The position numbers and the translations under genes are program-made. The notes under the pieces are model-generated. The model was not told the origin of the DNA. It saw nothing but the letters and a program-made list of their open reading frames with translations, and did not search any database. From positions 4,107,001 through 4,171,000 of the forward strand of contig CANXME010000213.1 in assembly GCA_948144175.1 (NCBI GenBank): a DNA stretch of 64,000 nucleotides, in the 5' to 3' direction. This document shows, one piece after another, positions 11,403 through 22,356 of the stretch. Each line of letters begins with the position of its first letter. Position 1 is the first letter of the stretch. This DNA is from Closterium sp. NIES-65 (taxonomy: Eukaryota; Streptophyta; Zygnematophyceae; Desmidiales; Closteriaceae).

Positions 11403-11943
11403 TGTATTGCGCGACACTCCCGTATTGCCTATGGTGATGTAATTTTTCGCGCGCAATATAAGTGGAATTAATCGGCTCAAAACGTTTGAGAAGGTCTGCC
11501 CGGAACTGCTGCCACGTGGCTTCGCCCTGGAAAATGCTACTGTTGCTTCCGAGCCACTCGAGAGCTGGACCGCGCATCAACGTTGTCGCGAGACAAATTT
11601 TCTCGCCGTCGTACTCCGTTGTCGTCCATCCGATCGCCGCGAAATAAATTTCCATCGTCGCGAGCCACCGCCTGACGTCGGATTTTCGATCGCTAGGGTC
11701 GAACGATTCCGGCGAGCGAAGTTTCGGAACCTCGAACTGACGCTGCGACTGCTGCGAAGTCGTCGAAGCAGGAATGTTCATGGTCGGGAGGAGCCGCGTA
11801 ACGCGCTGCAGTCCGTTTCGCAGCTGCTCTTTCTCCAATCGCGACCGTTCAGTCGTCGCTCGCATCTCCGCTTCCATCTTGGCGATTTGCGCGAAGAGCT
11901 GCTGCGTAACGTCGTTGGTCGCCAGCGAACCCATCCTGTTCAA
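11398..11943 (-). pseudogene. Gyp-A gag, N-terminal part
   Basis: Begins MNRMGSLATNDVTQQLF. A coiled-coil-like region (EAEMRATTERSRLEKEQ) is followed by the capsid retrotransposon-gag domain (RRWLATMEIYFAAIGW, ALEWLGSN, FRADLLKRFEP). It is cut at 11398 by the Cop-A insertion. The remainder is at 3703-4128 in the same frame. Positions 11944-12084 are the untranslated leader of Gyp-A. Confidence 0.92.
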
Positions 11944-12084
11944 AAAACCACGCGAGGGGGTTAAATCGAAAAGCGCGGAACTGGTACTTACCAGAAATCG
12001 ACGTCGAATTGGTCGCCCCCGGCGGTTTTTCGAGGCGATTTTTTCCGCGACCGCTGCTTAGCCGAGAGTTGTCGAGTGAGAACG

Positions 12085-12099
12085 GCTCTGATTACCAAG
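12085..12099 (-). other. Gyp-A primer-binding site
   Basis: Minus strand CTTGGTAATCAGAGC just inside the 5' LTR, related to the initiator-Met tRNA 3' complement TGGTATCAGAGC with a small difference. Confidence 0.75.
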
Positions 12100-12501
12100 T
12101 GTCACAGGATCGAATTCTCAATCGAAACTTGTCACTAAAACTGAATACAAGGCCTATTTATACTCAGAAAGTACAAGGATAAACGAGATAAAACGAACCT
12201 TCGGGAACACACCCTTCCCGATACTACAATCACAAGTGCGCATAAGCACGCAAGTCTATTGGCACTTGGGATTACGCCCAGATTACACCGTATACACCAC
12301 TGTCGGCGCTGTCGGTGCCGTATAATAGGTATGTCGGTGGGAAAAGTAGGAAATAAGAGAAATAAATAGAAGGCTCTAGAAAATAGAATAGTAGGCCGAT
12401 TGAGATGAGATAAAGACCAAAATAAAGAGGAGAAAAGGGAAAATGGGAAAACGGAAAAATATAATAGTGAGAAAATATTATAACGGGGACGTCCTCTCAC
12501 A
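12100..12501 (-). repeat. Gyp-A 5' LTR (about 402 bp)
   Basis: On the minus strand it runs from TGTGAGAGG (12501) to CTGTGACA (12100), with TG...CA ends. Its outer 21 bp match window positions 1-21. It is AT-richer than the surrounding copia DNA. Confidence 0.88.
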
Positions 12502-12503
12502 CT

Positions 12504-14579
12504 GCGTCTTGTCATGCGTCGCCGGTTCGTGCTGCTCGCGCTAGTGGGCGCGGTTCGCGTCAGCGTCCTCCTCCTGTCCCTGGCACGCACCGGAGGTCTC
12601 TGCGTCCTTCCACTGCTCCTCTGCGTGCCCCTTTGCCTTCTCCTCCTGAGTCCTCTCTTCCTGCCCTTGCCGACCCGGAGTCAGACTCTCTTCGTGCTGC
12701 CAGTCCTACTGTCACGCGTCTCCTTGCTACTGTTGTCACTGACCCCTCTTTTGAGTCCACTGCTGCGTCTGCTCTTGTTGCTGAGCTCGTCGACTTTGCT
12801 GCTCGCTGTCGTCTAGACTACGCTGCTAGTCTCGTTGCTGAGTCTGCGTCTGTCTATCCTCCGTCCGTCGGGGGTGAGTGTGCTCTTGGCATGGACGTCC
12901 TTGAGGACAGGCAGGAGGAGTTCCAGTGTCTGGCTGCTGCTTCACCTCATCTCGAGTCCGTACTACTTACCCCTGAGGGAGACCCGGATGCACTTGACAT
13001 CCCAACTCCGCGCTCTTAGGCGGAGGCCGTAGAGGGTCCCTACTCCTCTCAGTGGCAGGCAGCTATGGATGCATAGATGGCTTCCTGGAAGTCCACAGGC
13101 ACCTACGTTGACGCGGTTCCCCCACCTGGGGCGAACATCGTCAGTGGCATGTGGATCTTCAGGGTGAAGCGGCCGCCGGGCTCTCCGCGTGTCTTCAAGG
13201 CGCGGTACGTGGCTCGTGGCTTCAGTCAGCGGCAGGGAGTTGACTACTTTCAGACCTTCTCTCCCACCCCGAAGATGACCACTCTTTGGGTGTTGCTACA
13301 CATAGCCGCTCAGCGTGACTACGAGCTTCACTCCCTTAACTTCAGCACTGCTTTCCTGCAGGGTAGCCTGCACGAGGAGATCTGGCTATGCCGTCCACCT
13401 GGCTTCACTGGGACTTTCCCTCCTGGCACCCAGTGGAGCCTCCGACGGCCAGTCTACGGTCTCCGCCAGGCACCGCGCAAGTGGCACGACACACTGAGGA
13501 CTACGCTTGCGGCTCTTGGGTTTGCTCCCTCTACTGCTGACCCGTCGCTGTTTCTACGCACCGACACCTCTTTGCCGCCATTCTACATCCTCGTGTACGT
13601 CGAGGACTTGGTCTTTGCCACTGCTGACACTGCTGGACTCGCCCACGTGAAGTCCGAGCTGCAGAAGAGACACACGTGCACAGACCTGGGTGAACTGCGC
13701 AGCTACCTTGGCTTGCAGATCACCCGAGACAGAGCACGCCGCACCATTACCCTGACTCAGTCACACATGGTGCAGCAGGTCCTTCAGCGCTTCGGCTTCA
13801 CGTACTCCTCGCCTCAGGCCACTCCTCTACCTACTCGCCACTCGCTCTCAGCTCTGCCTTCGGATGAGTCCGTAGAGCCGAGTGGCCCGTACCCAGAGCT
13901 TGTTGGCTGCCTCATGTACCTGATGACCTGCACACGACCTGACCTTGCATACCCTCTTAGCATTCTTGCACGCTATGTTGCTCCTGGGAGACACAGACCA
14001 GAGCATATGGCTGCAGCGAAGAGGGTGTTGCGCTACTTGTGCAGTACGTCGGGCATGGGGCTAGTGCTTGGAGGGCAGAGTCCAGTGGTCCTCACTGGGC
14101 ACGCAGACGCTTCTTGGGCTGACGACCAGGCTACTCAGCGGTCGTCACTGGGTTACACCTTCAGCCTTGGTTCCGGCTCTGTTTCGTGGCGGGCTACTCG
14201 CTCGTCTTTTGTTCTCGGCTCCAGTTGTGAGGCCGAGATCTACGCCGGAGCCATGGCTGCACAGGAGCTTTGCTGGCTCACCTACCTGGTGACCGACCTT
14301 GGAGAGCCGCCTCGTTCTCCTCCAGTCCTGTACGTAGACAACAAGGCCATGCTTGCCTTGTGTCCAGAGGAGAGACTGGAGCACAGAACAAAGCAAATTG
14401 CTCTTCGCTACTTCCTTGCTCGTGAGCTACAGCAGCGTGGTCAGTTGCGGCTTGCGTACGTGGCCTCTGAGGCCAACACTGCTGATGTTTTCACCAAGGC
14501 ACTTGCGCCTTGTGATCATCAGCGCTTCTGTACTCAGCTTGGTCTTGTGCCTGTCTTGCCTCACTTGCTCACTTCTTGA
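12504..14579 (+). pseudogene. Cop-B pol: RT and RNase H with nonsense codons and altered YVDD box
   Basis: Frame is open from 12504 to TAG 13017-13019 (replacing a Tyr codon before AEA in sister copies). A second TAG at 13074-13076 replaces the Glu of DAEMAS. From 13077 RT is recognisable (MWIFRVKRPPGSP, ARGFSQRQGVDYFQTF, VYGLRQAP), as is RNase H (GHADASWADDQATQRSS, YVDNKAML, ANTADVFTKAL), ending at TGA 14577-14579. The RT active-site box reads YVED (about 13596-13607) instead of YVDD. The first of the two metal-binding Asp residues has become Glu. Three lesions make this a dead copy. Confidence 0.93.
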
Positions 14580-14774
14580 CCTTGCTTGTACTGTCACATA
14601 TATATACACCTGCTCTTGTTTGCTTAGCCTTTTATATATATATGAACTCCTGCATGTGAAATGGCCTTCTGGCCTTGAACTTGTGCTCGGAATGTGTGGT
14701 GACTTTGTGATCCACCCTGAGCTTTGCTTTGCTTTGCTTGACTGGTCTTTTGACCCCTTGTTCTCCCCCACTTT

Positions 14775-14787
14775 GCCTATGGGGGTG
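14775..14787 (+). other. Cop-B polypurine tract
   Basis: GCCTATGGGGGTG immediately before the LTR; same core as in Cop-A, Cop-E and Cop-G. The 195 bases between the pol stop and this tract are 3' untranslated sequence with TA-dinucleotide runs. Confidence 0.85.
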
Positions 14788-14909
14788 TGTCAAATTTTAA
14801 TGTTGTCTAGGCTTTAGTGGGGTAGCCCATATGGGGTACACATTTCTAGGGTTGCATATTTGTATCACTTTCATTCCATAGTCATCTCATTCTCGTTCTA
14901 ACTTCCTCA
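14788..14909 (+). repeat. Cop-B 3' LTR (122 bp)
   Basis: TGTCAAATT...ACTTCCTCA. It is clearly related to the Cop-C LTR at 20402-20523 (122 bp, opposite strand). It ends exactly where Cop-C pol resumes in the opposite orientation, marking the insertion point. Confidence 0.85.
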
Positions 14910-17900
14910 GAGAAGACTCAGGAGGAGAAGGCAAAGGGGCACGCAGAAGAGCAGTGGACGGACGCAGAGACATCCGGTGCGTGCCAGGGACAGGAGGAGG
15001 ACGCTGACGCGAACCGCGACCACTAGTGCGAGCAGCACGGACAGGCGACGCAGGGCGAGACGCAGGCTCACGACGCTCAGCAAGACCTCCAGTAGGACCA
15101 GTGTAGGGAGACGGAGCAGGCAGTGGGGAGGCCGGCTGTAACTGTAACTGCGACGGGACAGGCTGTGGACACTCTAAGGGAGGAGGACCAGTAGAAGACG
15201 GGAGACCAAGAACCTGCTGAAGGAGCGGAACGAAGTACGGTCGAGGCCGCGCGGCAACTCCAGACACAGCAAGGACAGCACCAGCACCCCCAGTGGCAGC
15301 ACCAGCACCAGTAGCAGCTCCAGCTCCAGTACCTCCAGCAGCACCAGTAGTACCCCTAGCAGGACCGCCTCCAGGACCGACAGCAGTAGCCTCCGCGCCA
15401 ACACCCGCAGCACCTCCAGCTCCAGAAGTACCCGCAGGCCCAGCAGCTCCAGTACTCCCAGTACGAGCACCTCCGGGACCCGTGGCACCAGCTCCCTCAG
15501 CAGCAACAGAACCTCCAGTACCCGCAGCACCTCCAGCTCCAGCAGCTCGCCTCCAACGCCGAGCAAACCACTGACGCAGCTCCTGCGGAGAGAGTGGCTC
15601 CCGGCAAGACGAAGCACCCGGAGAACCGCCAGGCACAGCACCAGCAGGCCCAGCTCCCTCAGGCTCCGCACCCCCAGGCTCAGTACCTCCACGCGTAGCA
15701 CCCCCAGGCTCAGCACCCCCAGGCTCAGCACCCCCAGGCGTAGCACCCCCAGGCTCAGCACCCCCAGACTCAGCACCCCCAGTCGTAGCACCCTCAGGCT
15801 CAGCACCCCCAGGCGTAGCACCCACACGCTCAGCACCCCCAGAGTCAGCACCCCTAGGCTCAGTACCCTCAGCAGCACCAGAGTCACCAGTAACCTCGAC
15901 AGGCTCGAATGCGTCTACTTGGGACACACCTGAAGGGGCACGACCCTGAAGGGGGAGGGGGTCTACCGGGGGGGGACTTGGCACAAGGAAGAGCGGTGGC
16001 GGGGGGAGGGACGGAGTGCGGTAGGGGAAGAGGCGGTAGTAGGGGACCGACTCGTCAAACGTGACGTCCTGGGAGGACAGAACACGACGAGAGGTGGGGT
16101 GGTAGAACTGCCACCCAGGCGCGTCAGGGGGGAAGCCAAGGAAGACGCAAGGAGCAGCACGAGGGGACAGCTTGTCCGCAGACAAGTCGCGGACAAACGT
16201 CCGAGATCCCCAGACACGGAACGCAGACGCATCGCCTACCTTCCCCGTCCACAGAAAAGCTGGGGAGGTCTCCGGCATGGAGACCCTGGGGTGAAGGTTG
16301 ATCTGATGCGCCGCGTACCGAACCGCAAACGGGCACAGAAAATGGGGGGCAGCCGCATGCATCATGGACGTACGGGCGACGTCCATGACCATGCCAATGC
16401 GGCGCTCAGCAATCCCATTTTGCTGTGGAGAGTCCGAAAGCGTAAAGGTCTGGCGGATGCCTCGCGCACGACAGTAGGCTCGCAGAAGGCCAGAGGAGAA
16501 CTCTCCGCCTCGGTCAGAGTGCAGACGCAGAACAGGAAAGTCCGAGCCGAAGCTCCTCCTGAGCTGGAGACGAGCTGCGCGGATCCAGTCGATGAACACC
16601 TCAGTGACATCACCCTTGCTGCGCAAGGGGAAGACTGTGGTGTAACGCGAGTAGTCGTCAACCACCAGCAGGAAGTAGCGCTCGTGACCCTGTCCACGGA
16701 CGCGGGCCGGGCCCCACACGTCCATGTGAAGCGTCTGCAACGGGGCCTCTGTCGGGGGAAACTGAGAGGAGTGAGGGGCAGCCCGCAGCCGCCCCTCGAC
16801 ACAAGGGACGCAGGTGGGGCCAGGCCCCTGAGGAAGGGGAGGGAGGGATCGGGGAAGACTAGAGACAACGACATGGGAGGCCATGCCTCGGAGACAAGGC
16901 AGGGAGGGGTGACCAAGGCGGTGGTGCCAGAGGAGAGTCTCATGAGACAGGAGGCGACACGAGCAGGGGGCAGACTCAGGACCAGACCTGGACGCTGCAG
17001 CAAACACCTGACCCGACGCAGCTACCTGACCAGACGCAGGGACAGGAGGAGACTCAGTGATCAGTGTGTACAGGCTCGACCCGGCCAACGCGTAAACGTG
17101 GCCAGGTGCCGGCCTGTGCGAGCGTCCGAGCAATGGGTCACCCGCTGACACTCAGGAGTAAACTGGTGAACCCCCGCATCCTGTAGGTCAGCACCACTCA
17201 CCAAGTTCGTAGAGAACGAGGGGAGGTAAAGACCAGACAAGGTGCCAGAGGGGGCCGCCGGACACGGGACGACAGTGGAGAAGTGAGAAAGGACAGGACC
17301 CCCAGAGGGGTCTGCCAGGGAGACTGCAACCGGCCGACCAAGCGGCGTGAGTGTGGTGCGGTCTCGAAAGAAGGAGCAAGAAGCCCCTGAGTCAAGTGTG
17401 AAGGTGAGGGAGGCCGAAGCCGACGTGGTACCTGCGAGCGCAGACTCATCAGCACCTGAGGACGCAGACGCACTGGCACCTAGAGCAGCAGACGCACTGG
17501 CACCTAGAGCAGCAGCCTCACCAGTACCTAGAGCAGCAGTCTCAATGCCCGGGTCGGGCGGGAAACACCGGTAACAGTCACCCTCATCACTAATAGACAC
17601 AGCATACATGGCAGAAAGGATAGCATCAAAATCAAGATCATAGATGGCAACTCCCGCCCTAGACAGCTCGCCCCAGCGAGGGATCTCTGTGGCCTCCGGG
17701 AACTGGTGACGCCACGCGTCCGTTAGGCGGCCAAAGCAGCGCTGGGTGGGGTGCGCACCCCCACACTGCTCACCCGCACGGTCGCCGGTGCGCAGGACGT
17801 AGGTGCACGGACCAAAGCCCCCACCCTGCTGGCGTGCAGTGTACCACTCACGGAGCTGCTGAGGGGACAGGGTCTCACGACCGCGCTGCTGCTGCTGGCG

Positions 17901-18977
17901 TGGACCACCACCGGAGCCACTCCTCTGCGCAGACCCGCAACCAGCTCCACCGCCACCCCCGCCGCCTCCGCCGCCTCCGCCGCCTCCGCTACAATTGCCG
18001 CCTCCGCCGCCTCCTTCACCGCCACCACCTCCGCCACCTCCGCTCCCACCGCCACCGCCGCTGCCGCCTCCGCCTCCACTGCCGCCACCGACACCTCCAC
18101 CCCCACCTCCACTCCCACCGCCACCCCCACTCCCCCCGCCGCCTCCACCTCCACCTCCACCGCCCCCGCTCGCTCCTCCAGTGCCCCTGCCCCCCTTGCC
18201 TTTGCCAGAGCGGCGTCTCCCGCTAGGGGCAGACGCCGCACCGACCGACTCAAGACCAAGGAGGTCGGCCGCAGCAGCAGATGCAACAGAGGGCAGAAGG
18301 GGGGAGGGGGAACACCCCTCAAAGATGGGGGTGCGCGGGTCACCACGAGAGGCCCCTACAGCGACTATGCTCTTCTCGGCCGCTAGGAGGGACTTCTCGA
18401 GGAGGTCAACAGTGAGAGCGGTGGGACAGACTGAGAGGAAGTGGTCCCTGACTACGCGAAGGGAGTCAGGGAGGCGAGTGACTAAGTAGTAGAGAGTGAT
18501 GTACATGGGGGGGGGGTTCTTGGTGCAGAAGTCAGCAGGAAGCGCAGCGCGGTAGCGAGTGTCACTAGTGCGGAGGTGCGTAATGAGGTCAGCGATTGTG
18601 GGAAAGGCAGCAAGGTCAGGGAAGAGGTACGGTAGCATGAGACGGCTCAGTGCAGCAATGGCAGGGGAGGAGTAGCGTGCAGCTACAGCGTCGTACAAGG
18701 TCTGAGCACTCTTGTACGGGCTAAAGTGTGCACGCTCAGTGGTCGGTAAGTGGCGACGCACAGCAAGACGGGCAGCAGCATCGCGTGTCGCCCACTGTGA
18801 GCGAACAGTACTGTCAGCAGTAGCAGGCGGGGCAGGGGAGGCACCAGAGGTGAGGTCGAAGAGAGAGAGGCCGTCTGCCCTATCGCACTGGAGGAACAGC
18901 TGGAGGTCATCGACCCAGACCTCAAAGTCAACAGCACGACCCTCAGTGTCAAAGGTAAGAACACTGGGGGTAGCCAT
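14910..18977 (-). pseudogene. Cop-C gag, protease and integrase (1-bp deletion, truncated before RT)
   Basis: Gag from ATG 18977 (MATPSVLTFDTEG) continues through a Gly-rich stretch (about 17940-18180), the extended zinc knuckle GPCTYVLRTGDRAGEQC...HPTQRC, protease DSGASCSFF, GAG-pre-integrase LLWHHRLGHPS, and integrase with all three acidic residues (HMDVWGP, HSDRGGEF, NGIAERR). A one-base deletion near 17083, within ATFTR before PGSSLYTL in sister copies, shifts the frame between protease and integrase. Coding ends at the Cop-B border in the linker (SPPESS). Confidence 0.92.
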
Positions 18978-19046
18978 GACTGCGGAGGTCTAGCAAGGAG
19001 TGAGCTCACCAGTACGAGTAAGTAGGGCCGGGGCGCGCTGATAGGA

Positions 19047-19259
19047 CTAGTAGCGGCTCGACGGCAGAGCGGCTCGGCGGCTCGGAGCAGTGGCATCAGC
19101 ATCAGCAGCAGGAGCAGGAGAGGCACCAGAGGTGAGGTCAAAGCGGGAGAGACCGTCTGCCCTATCGCACTGTAAGAACAGCTGCAGGTCATCTACCCAG
19201 ACGTCAAAGTCAATGGCTCGACCCTCGGCGTCAAAAGCGAGGACATTAGGGGTAGCCAT
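19047..19259 (-). pseudogene. Extra gag N-terminal fragment upstream of Cop-C gag
   Basis: ATG 19259 opens MATPNVLAFDAEGRAIDFDV and follows gag for about 55 residues (to about 19090), then runs into leader-type GC repeat. The full gag starts again at 18977. Both copies are preceded by leader sequence, so this is a tandem partial duplication of leader plus gag start, or a recombinant of two related elements. The upstream fragment is closer to the DAEGRAIDF form of Cop-A and Cop-E than to the DTEGRAVDF of Cop-C gag, which favours recombination. Confidence 0.85.
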
Positions 19260-19319
19260 GACAACAGTAGACTAGCAGCGCACATAGTAGGGAAAGGGCA
19301 GTGTAGTGACAGAGGCGCT

Positions 19320-20270
19320 GTGCTTACCGGACGGGGCTGCTCGGGCGGCTCGGAGGTAGGGCGGCTCGGCGGCTCGGTGGCTCGGCTGCACGGCGGCTCG
19401 GCTGCAGGGCGGCTCGGCTGCTGGGCGGCTCGGCTGCAGGGCGGCTCGGCTGCTCGGCTGCTGGGCGGCTCGGCTGTCCGGCTGCTCAGCTGCTGGGCGG
19501 CTCGGCTGTGCTGCTGTACGGCGGCGCGGTGGTCGGCTGCTCGGCTAGGTGAGGCGGCACGGGCGGCTCGGGTGGTGGGCGGCGCTGCAGCAGATGACGA
19601 GGCCGCAGGGAAGGCGGCGGGGCCGCAAGTGAGGGCGGCGGAGACCGCAAGTAAGAGCGGCGGGGACCGCAGGTAAGGGCGGCGGGGACCGCAGGTGAGG
19701 GCGGGTGGGCCGCAGGTAGGGCGGCTGGGCCGAAGGTAGGGCGGCGGGGCCGCAGGTTGGACGGCTGGGCCGCAGGTAGGGCAGCGGGGCGGGGCCGTAG
19801 GTAGGGCAACGGGGCCGGGTCGAAGGTAGGGCGACGGGGCCGGTACGCAGGTAGGGCGACGGGGCCGGGGCCGGGGCGCAGGTAGGGCGACGGGGCCGGG
19901 GCCGGGGCGCAGGTAGGGCGACGGGGCCGGGGCCGGGGTGCAGGTAGGGCGACGGGGCCGGGGTCGCAAGCAGGGCGACGGGGCCGGGGTCGCAAGCAGG
20001 GCAACGGGGCCGGGGCCGGGGCGCAGGTAGGGCGACGGGGCTAGGGCCGGGGCCGCAGGTATGGCGACGGGGCCAGGGTCGCAGGTGGGGCGACAGGGCC
20101 GGGGTCGCAGGTAGGGCGACGGGGCCGGGGCGCAGGTAGGGCGACGGGGCCGGGGCGCAAGTAGGGCGACGGGGCCGGGGCGCAGGTAGGGCGACGGGGC
20201 CGAGGCGCAGGTAGGGCGACGGGGTCGCTAGGGCGACGAATCAGGGGCCGCTAAGGCGACGCGACTTGGC
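19320..20270. repeat. Cop-C GC-rich leader repeats
   Basis: First GGCGGCTCGGCTGCTGG-type units (19330-19560), then units of about 25-32 bp built on GCGCAGGTAGGGCGACGGGG with variable GGCCGGGGCC insertions (19720-20230). Closely related units in reverse orientation fill the Cop-E leader. No gene seen. Confidence 0.85.
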
Positions 20271-20383
20271 CGCTTGGGCGGCTCGACGAAGTCAGAGAGG
20301 GGAGCGCGACTCCGGCTGAGCGCGCTCCGGGCAGGAAAAAAAAAACTTTCGACTTGGTGGGCCCTAGGCACAGTTCCCACGAG

Positions 20384-20401
20384 GGAACCTGCTTGATACC
20401 A
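20384..20401 (-). other. Cop-C primer-binding site
   Basis: Minus strand TGGTATCAAGCAGGTTCC directly inside the 5' LTR. The first eight bases match the initiator-Met tRNA complement. Confidence 0.8.
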
Positions 20402-20523
20402 TGAGAAAACTGAAACGAGAATGATGCACTAAGGAATGGAGTGTGGTACAAATATGCAACCCTTGAAATGTGTACCCCATATGGGCTACCCCACTACAGC
20501 CTACAGAACATTATCATTTGACA
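20402..20523 (-). repeat. Cop-C 5' LTR (122 bp)
   Basis: Plus strand TGAGAAAAC...CATTTGACA; TG...CA ends on the minus strand. Central block CCATATGGGCTACCCCACTA is shared with the Cop-B LTR. Confidence 0.85.
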
Positions 20524-20656
20524 TACCCTAGTGCTATAGTGAACACCACTTTTCCCATTCTCGACTCTCACCTTCGCACAACCTTCTCGACTTCCCCTTG
20601 GCCTAGGCTACTAAGCCTAGGCCCTACCTAAAACTTAAACTACCACTTATGCTAGT
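20524..20656 (+). repeat. LTR-like remnant with 10-bp hairpin
   Basis: Resembles the 3' half of the LTR-N LTR: TAGTGAAC, CTCGACT, then the perfect hairpin GGCCTAGGCT-ACTA-AGCCTAGGCC (20600-20623) and a closing ATCTCAACA. It directly precedes gypsy integrase sequence, hinting that LTR-N LTRs derive from a gypsy family. Confidence 0.55.
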
Positions 20657-21580
20657 ATCTCAACACTGCCAGGCAATGAAGTCCTCACGACAACGCCCAC
20701 CTGGATTACTTCAGCCCCTCGAGCCACCCGAACGACCGTGGCAACAAGTGACAATGGATTTCGTCACGGGACTGCCGGCTGGCGCAAGTGGCAACGACTC
20801 CGTGCTCGTCGTTGACGATCGCTTAACGAAAATGGCGCATTTCGCACCATGCCGCACGACGATCACAGCCAAAGAAACAGCAAAACTCTTCATCTCGACC
20901 GTCGTGCGACTACACGGGTTACCTTCGGCGATCTTCAGCGATCGAGATCCGAAATTCACGTCGAAGTTCTGGCAGGAGACGTGGGCATATTACGGTACCC
21001 GCCTGCAGTTTTCGTCGTCCTACCACCCGCAAACCGACTAACAGACAGAGAGGACAAACTAGACGATGGAGCAATTGATTCGCACGAACTGCCCCGATAC
21101 CACCAAGTGGGAAGACTCACTTCCCATGCTCGAGTTCGCGTACAACAACGCCCCATCTGCAACGACCAAGCAGTCACCGTTCTACCTGAATTACGGGATA
21201 GATCCGGTGGTACCCTCGTCAACGACTCTCGACAACCCGATACCAAGGTCGCAGCAGTTTGTTTCGGAACTACAAGCAGCAAGCGACAAAGCAGCGAATT
21301 AATCTGGAAGGCTAATACGGCCGCCAGCCGCTACGCCGACCAACATCGACAGAATTTACCCTTGCGTGACGGGCAGATGGTCCTCCTGGACACAAAAAAC
21401 CTCAAGCTGCCCCAGCCTGCAAAATTGCGTCCCCGCTACGTGGGACCTTTCCGCATCATTCGGATGTTGACACCGGTCACTGCGAAACTTCTGCTACCGG
21501 ACGACTGGAAAATCCACGACTCTTTCCACGTCAGTTTACTTCGCCACTACGTGGCACCGCAGTCGTCCGACGTCGCTTGA
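20657..21580 (+). pseudogene. Gyp-B: decayed Ty3/gypsy integrase fragment
   Basis: Gypsy integrase from the end of the HHCC finger (CQAMKSSRQ), core with VTMDFVTGLP, FSDRDPKF, and YHPQTD followed by a stop (TAA) where DGQTERTN is expected. Another stop (TAG) follows after TN. It resumes as IRTNCPDTTKWEDSLPMLEFAYNN to about 21300, stops again, then continues in another frame (DTKNLKLPQPAKLRPRYVGPFRI, SFHVSLLRHY) to 21580. Multiple stops and at least one frameshift mark an old copy. It is on the opposite strand from Gyp-A and retains the integrase C-terminal region that Gyp-A has lost. I see no chromodomain. Confidence 0.88.
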
Positions 21581-22356
21581 CCCCACCGACGTCTGGCACA
21601 CTGGCAACTGGAGCAACTGGCACACGCGCTACTAGAGTAACTGGCTCCGCGGCTAACTCTGAGCGGCAGGAGCAACGGACTCACGGGCGACTGGAGCAAC
21701 TGGCTCAAGGGCGACTAGCGCAACGGGCTCACAGGCGACTGGCGCAACGGTCTCACGGGCGACTGGAGCTGCTGGCTTCACGGCGGCCACCCCCCTTCAA
21801 CCTCCCCAAACTATCCCACCCCCCTTTCACACACCCCTTGCTGCACCCTAGGTTCACTCACACCCCACCCCCTAGCACCACTCCGTCGACTCTCACACAC
21901 CCACCCCCCTCAGCGCCAGCTGCAGCAGTGGGAGACAGAGGAGGAGGAGGAGCAGGGGAGACCACACACCCGCCACCCCCTACTCGCCACCCCCAAACCC
22001 TAACACAGGGCAGGGCAGGATGGCGGGTAGGGAGGTTACGGGGGGGGGGGCGACGCGCGGCCTCCCAGGACGCCAAAACAGGCGGCAGAAGGGGCGACGC
22101 TCGCCCCCCCCCCCCCCCCCCCCCCCCAAGGTCGCCCGCGGCCCCCTCAGGTCGCCTCGACAGGCGACGGGAAAAGAGGGGGGGGCGGTGCACGGGTCCC
22201 CGGTGCGCCGCGACAGGCGACGGAGCATGGCCGGGGCGGGGCCGGGGCAGGGTCGGGGCAGGGCGGGGGCAGGGCCGGGGCAGGGCCTCGACAGGGCCGC
22301 GACAGGGCAGGGGCAGGGCCGCGACAGGGCCGCGGAGGGCGACGGGTCAGCAGTAG
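21581..22356. other. GC-rich spacer without a gene
   Basis: 21590-21780 holds imperfect repeats of about 24 bp around GGCGACTGGAGCAACTGGCT. 21790-22000 is C-rich. A run of 24 C lies at 22104-22127. 22210-22350 is copia-leader-like GGGCCGGGGCAGGG repeat that ends at the broken edge of Cop-D. Reading frames here are low complexity on both strands and I would not call any of them. Confidence 0.6.

Larger units (their letters stand above)
1..12501 (-). mobile_element. Gyp-A: Ty3/gypsy chromovirus, split by Cop-A
   Basis: A Ty3/gypsy element read right to left: 5' LTR (12100-12501), primer-binding site, gag start (11398-11943), then after the Cop-A insertion gag end, protease, reverse transcriptase, RNase H, integrase with C-terminal chromodomain, polypurine tract and the first 21 bases of the 3' LTR at the window edge. 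The order RT-RNase H-integrase and the chromodomain identify a chromovirus. The 21 bases at 1-21 repeat those at 12481-12501, fixing the LTR boundary. The element carries at least two nonsense codons, a gag/pol frame offset and an integrase deletion, so it is dead. Its right flank (12502 on) is the interior of another copia element, so Gyp-A is itself nested. Confidence 0.93.
12502..14909 (+). mobile_element. Cop-B: 3' part of a Ty1/copia element interrupted by Gyp-A
   Basis: Starting directly at the Gyp-A LTR border, the sequence is in-frame copia pol (end of the integrase-RT linker, RT, RNase H), then a polypurine tract (14775-14787, GCCTATGGGGGTG) and a 122-bp LTR. Its 5' half should lie left of the window, beyond the Gyp-A 3' LTR. 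The first five bases, CTGCG, are the candidate Gyp-A target duplication. Confidence 0.9.
14910..20523 (-). mobile_element. Cop-C: Ty1/copia element interrupted by Cop-B
   Basis: Read right to left: 122-bp 5' LTR (20402-20523), primer-binding site (20384-20401), repeat leader, an extra gag start fragment, gag, protease, integrase and the Ala/Gly linker. It stops abruptly at 14910 at the Cop-B LTR edge, before RT. RT, RNase H and the 3' LTR should therefore lie left of the window. The first bases GAGAA (14910-14914) are the candidate Cop-B target duplication. The outer flank at 20524-20528 is TACCC. Confidence 0.85.

Noticed and set aside
22104..22127. C24 run as a telomere-related or regulatory tract
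   Set aside because: An isolated homopolymer in GC-rich transposon spacer, comparable to the G27 run at 37705-37731; no further evidence.
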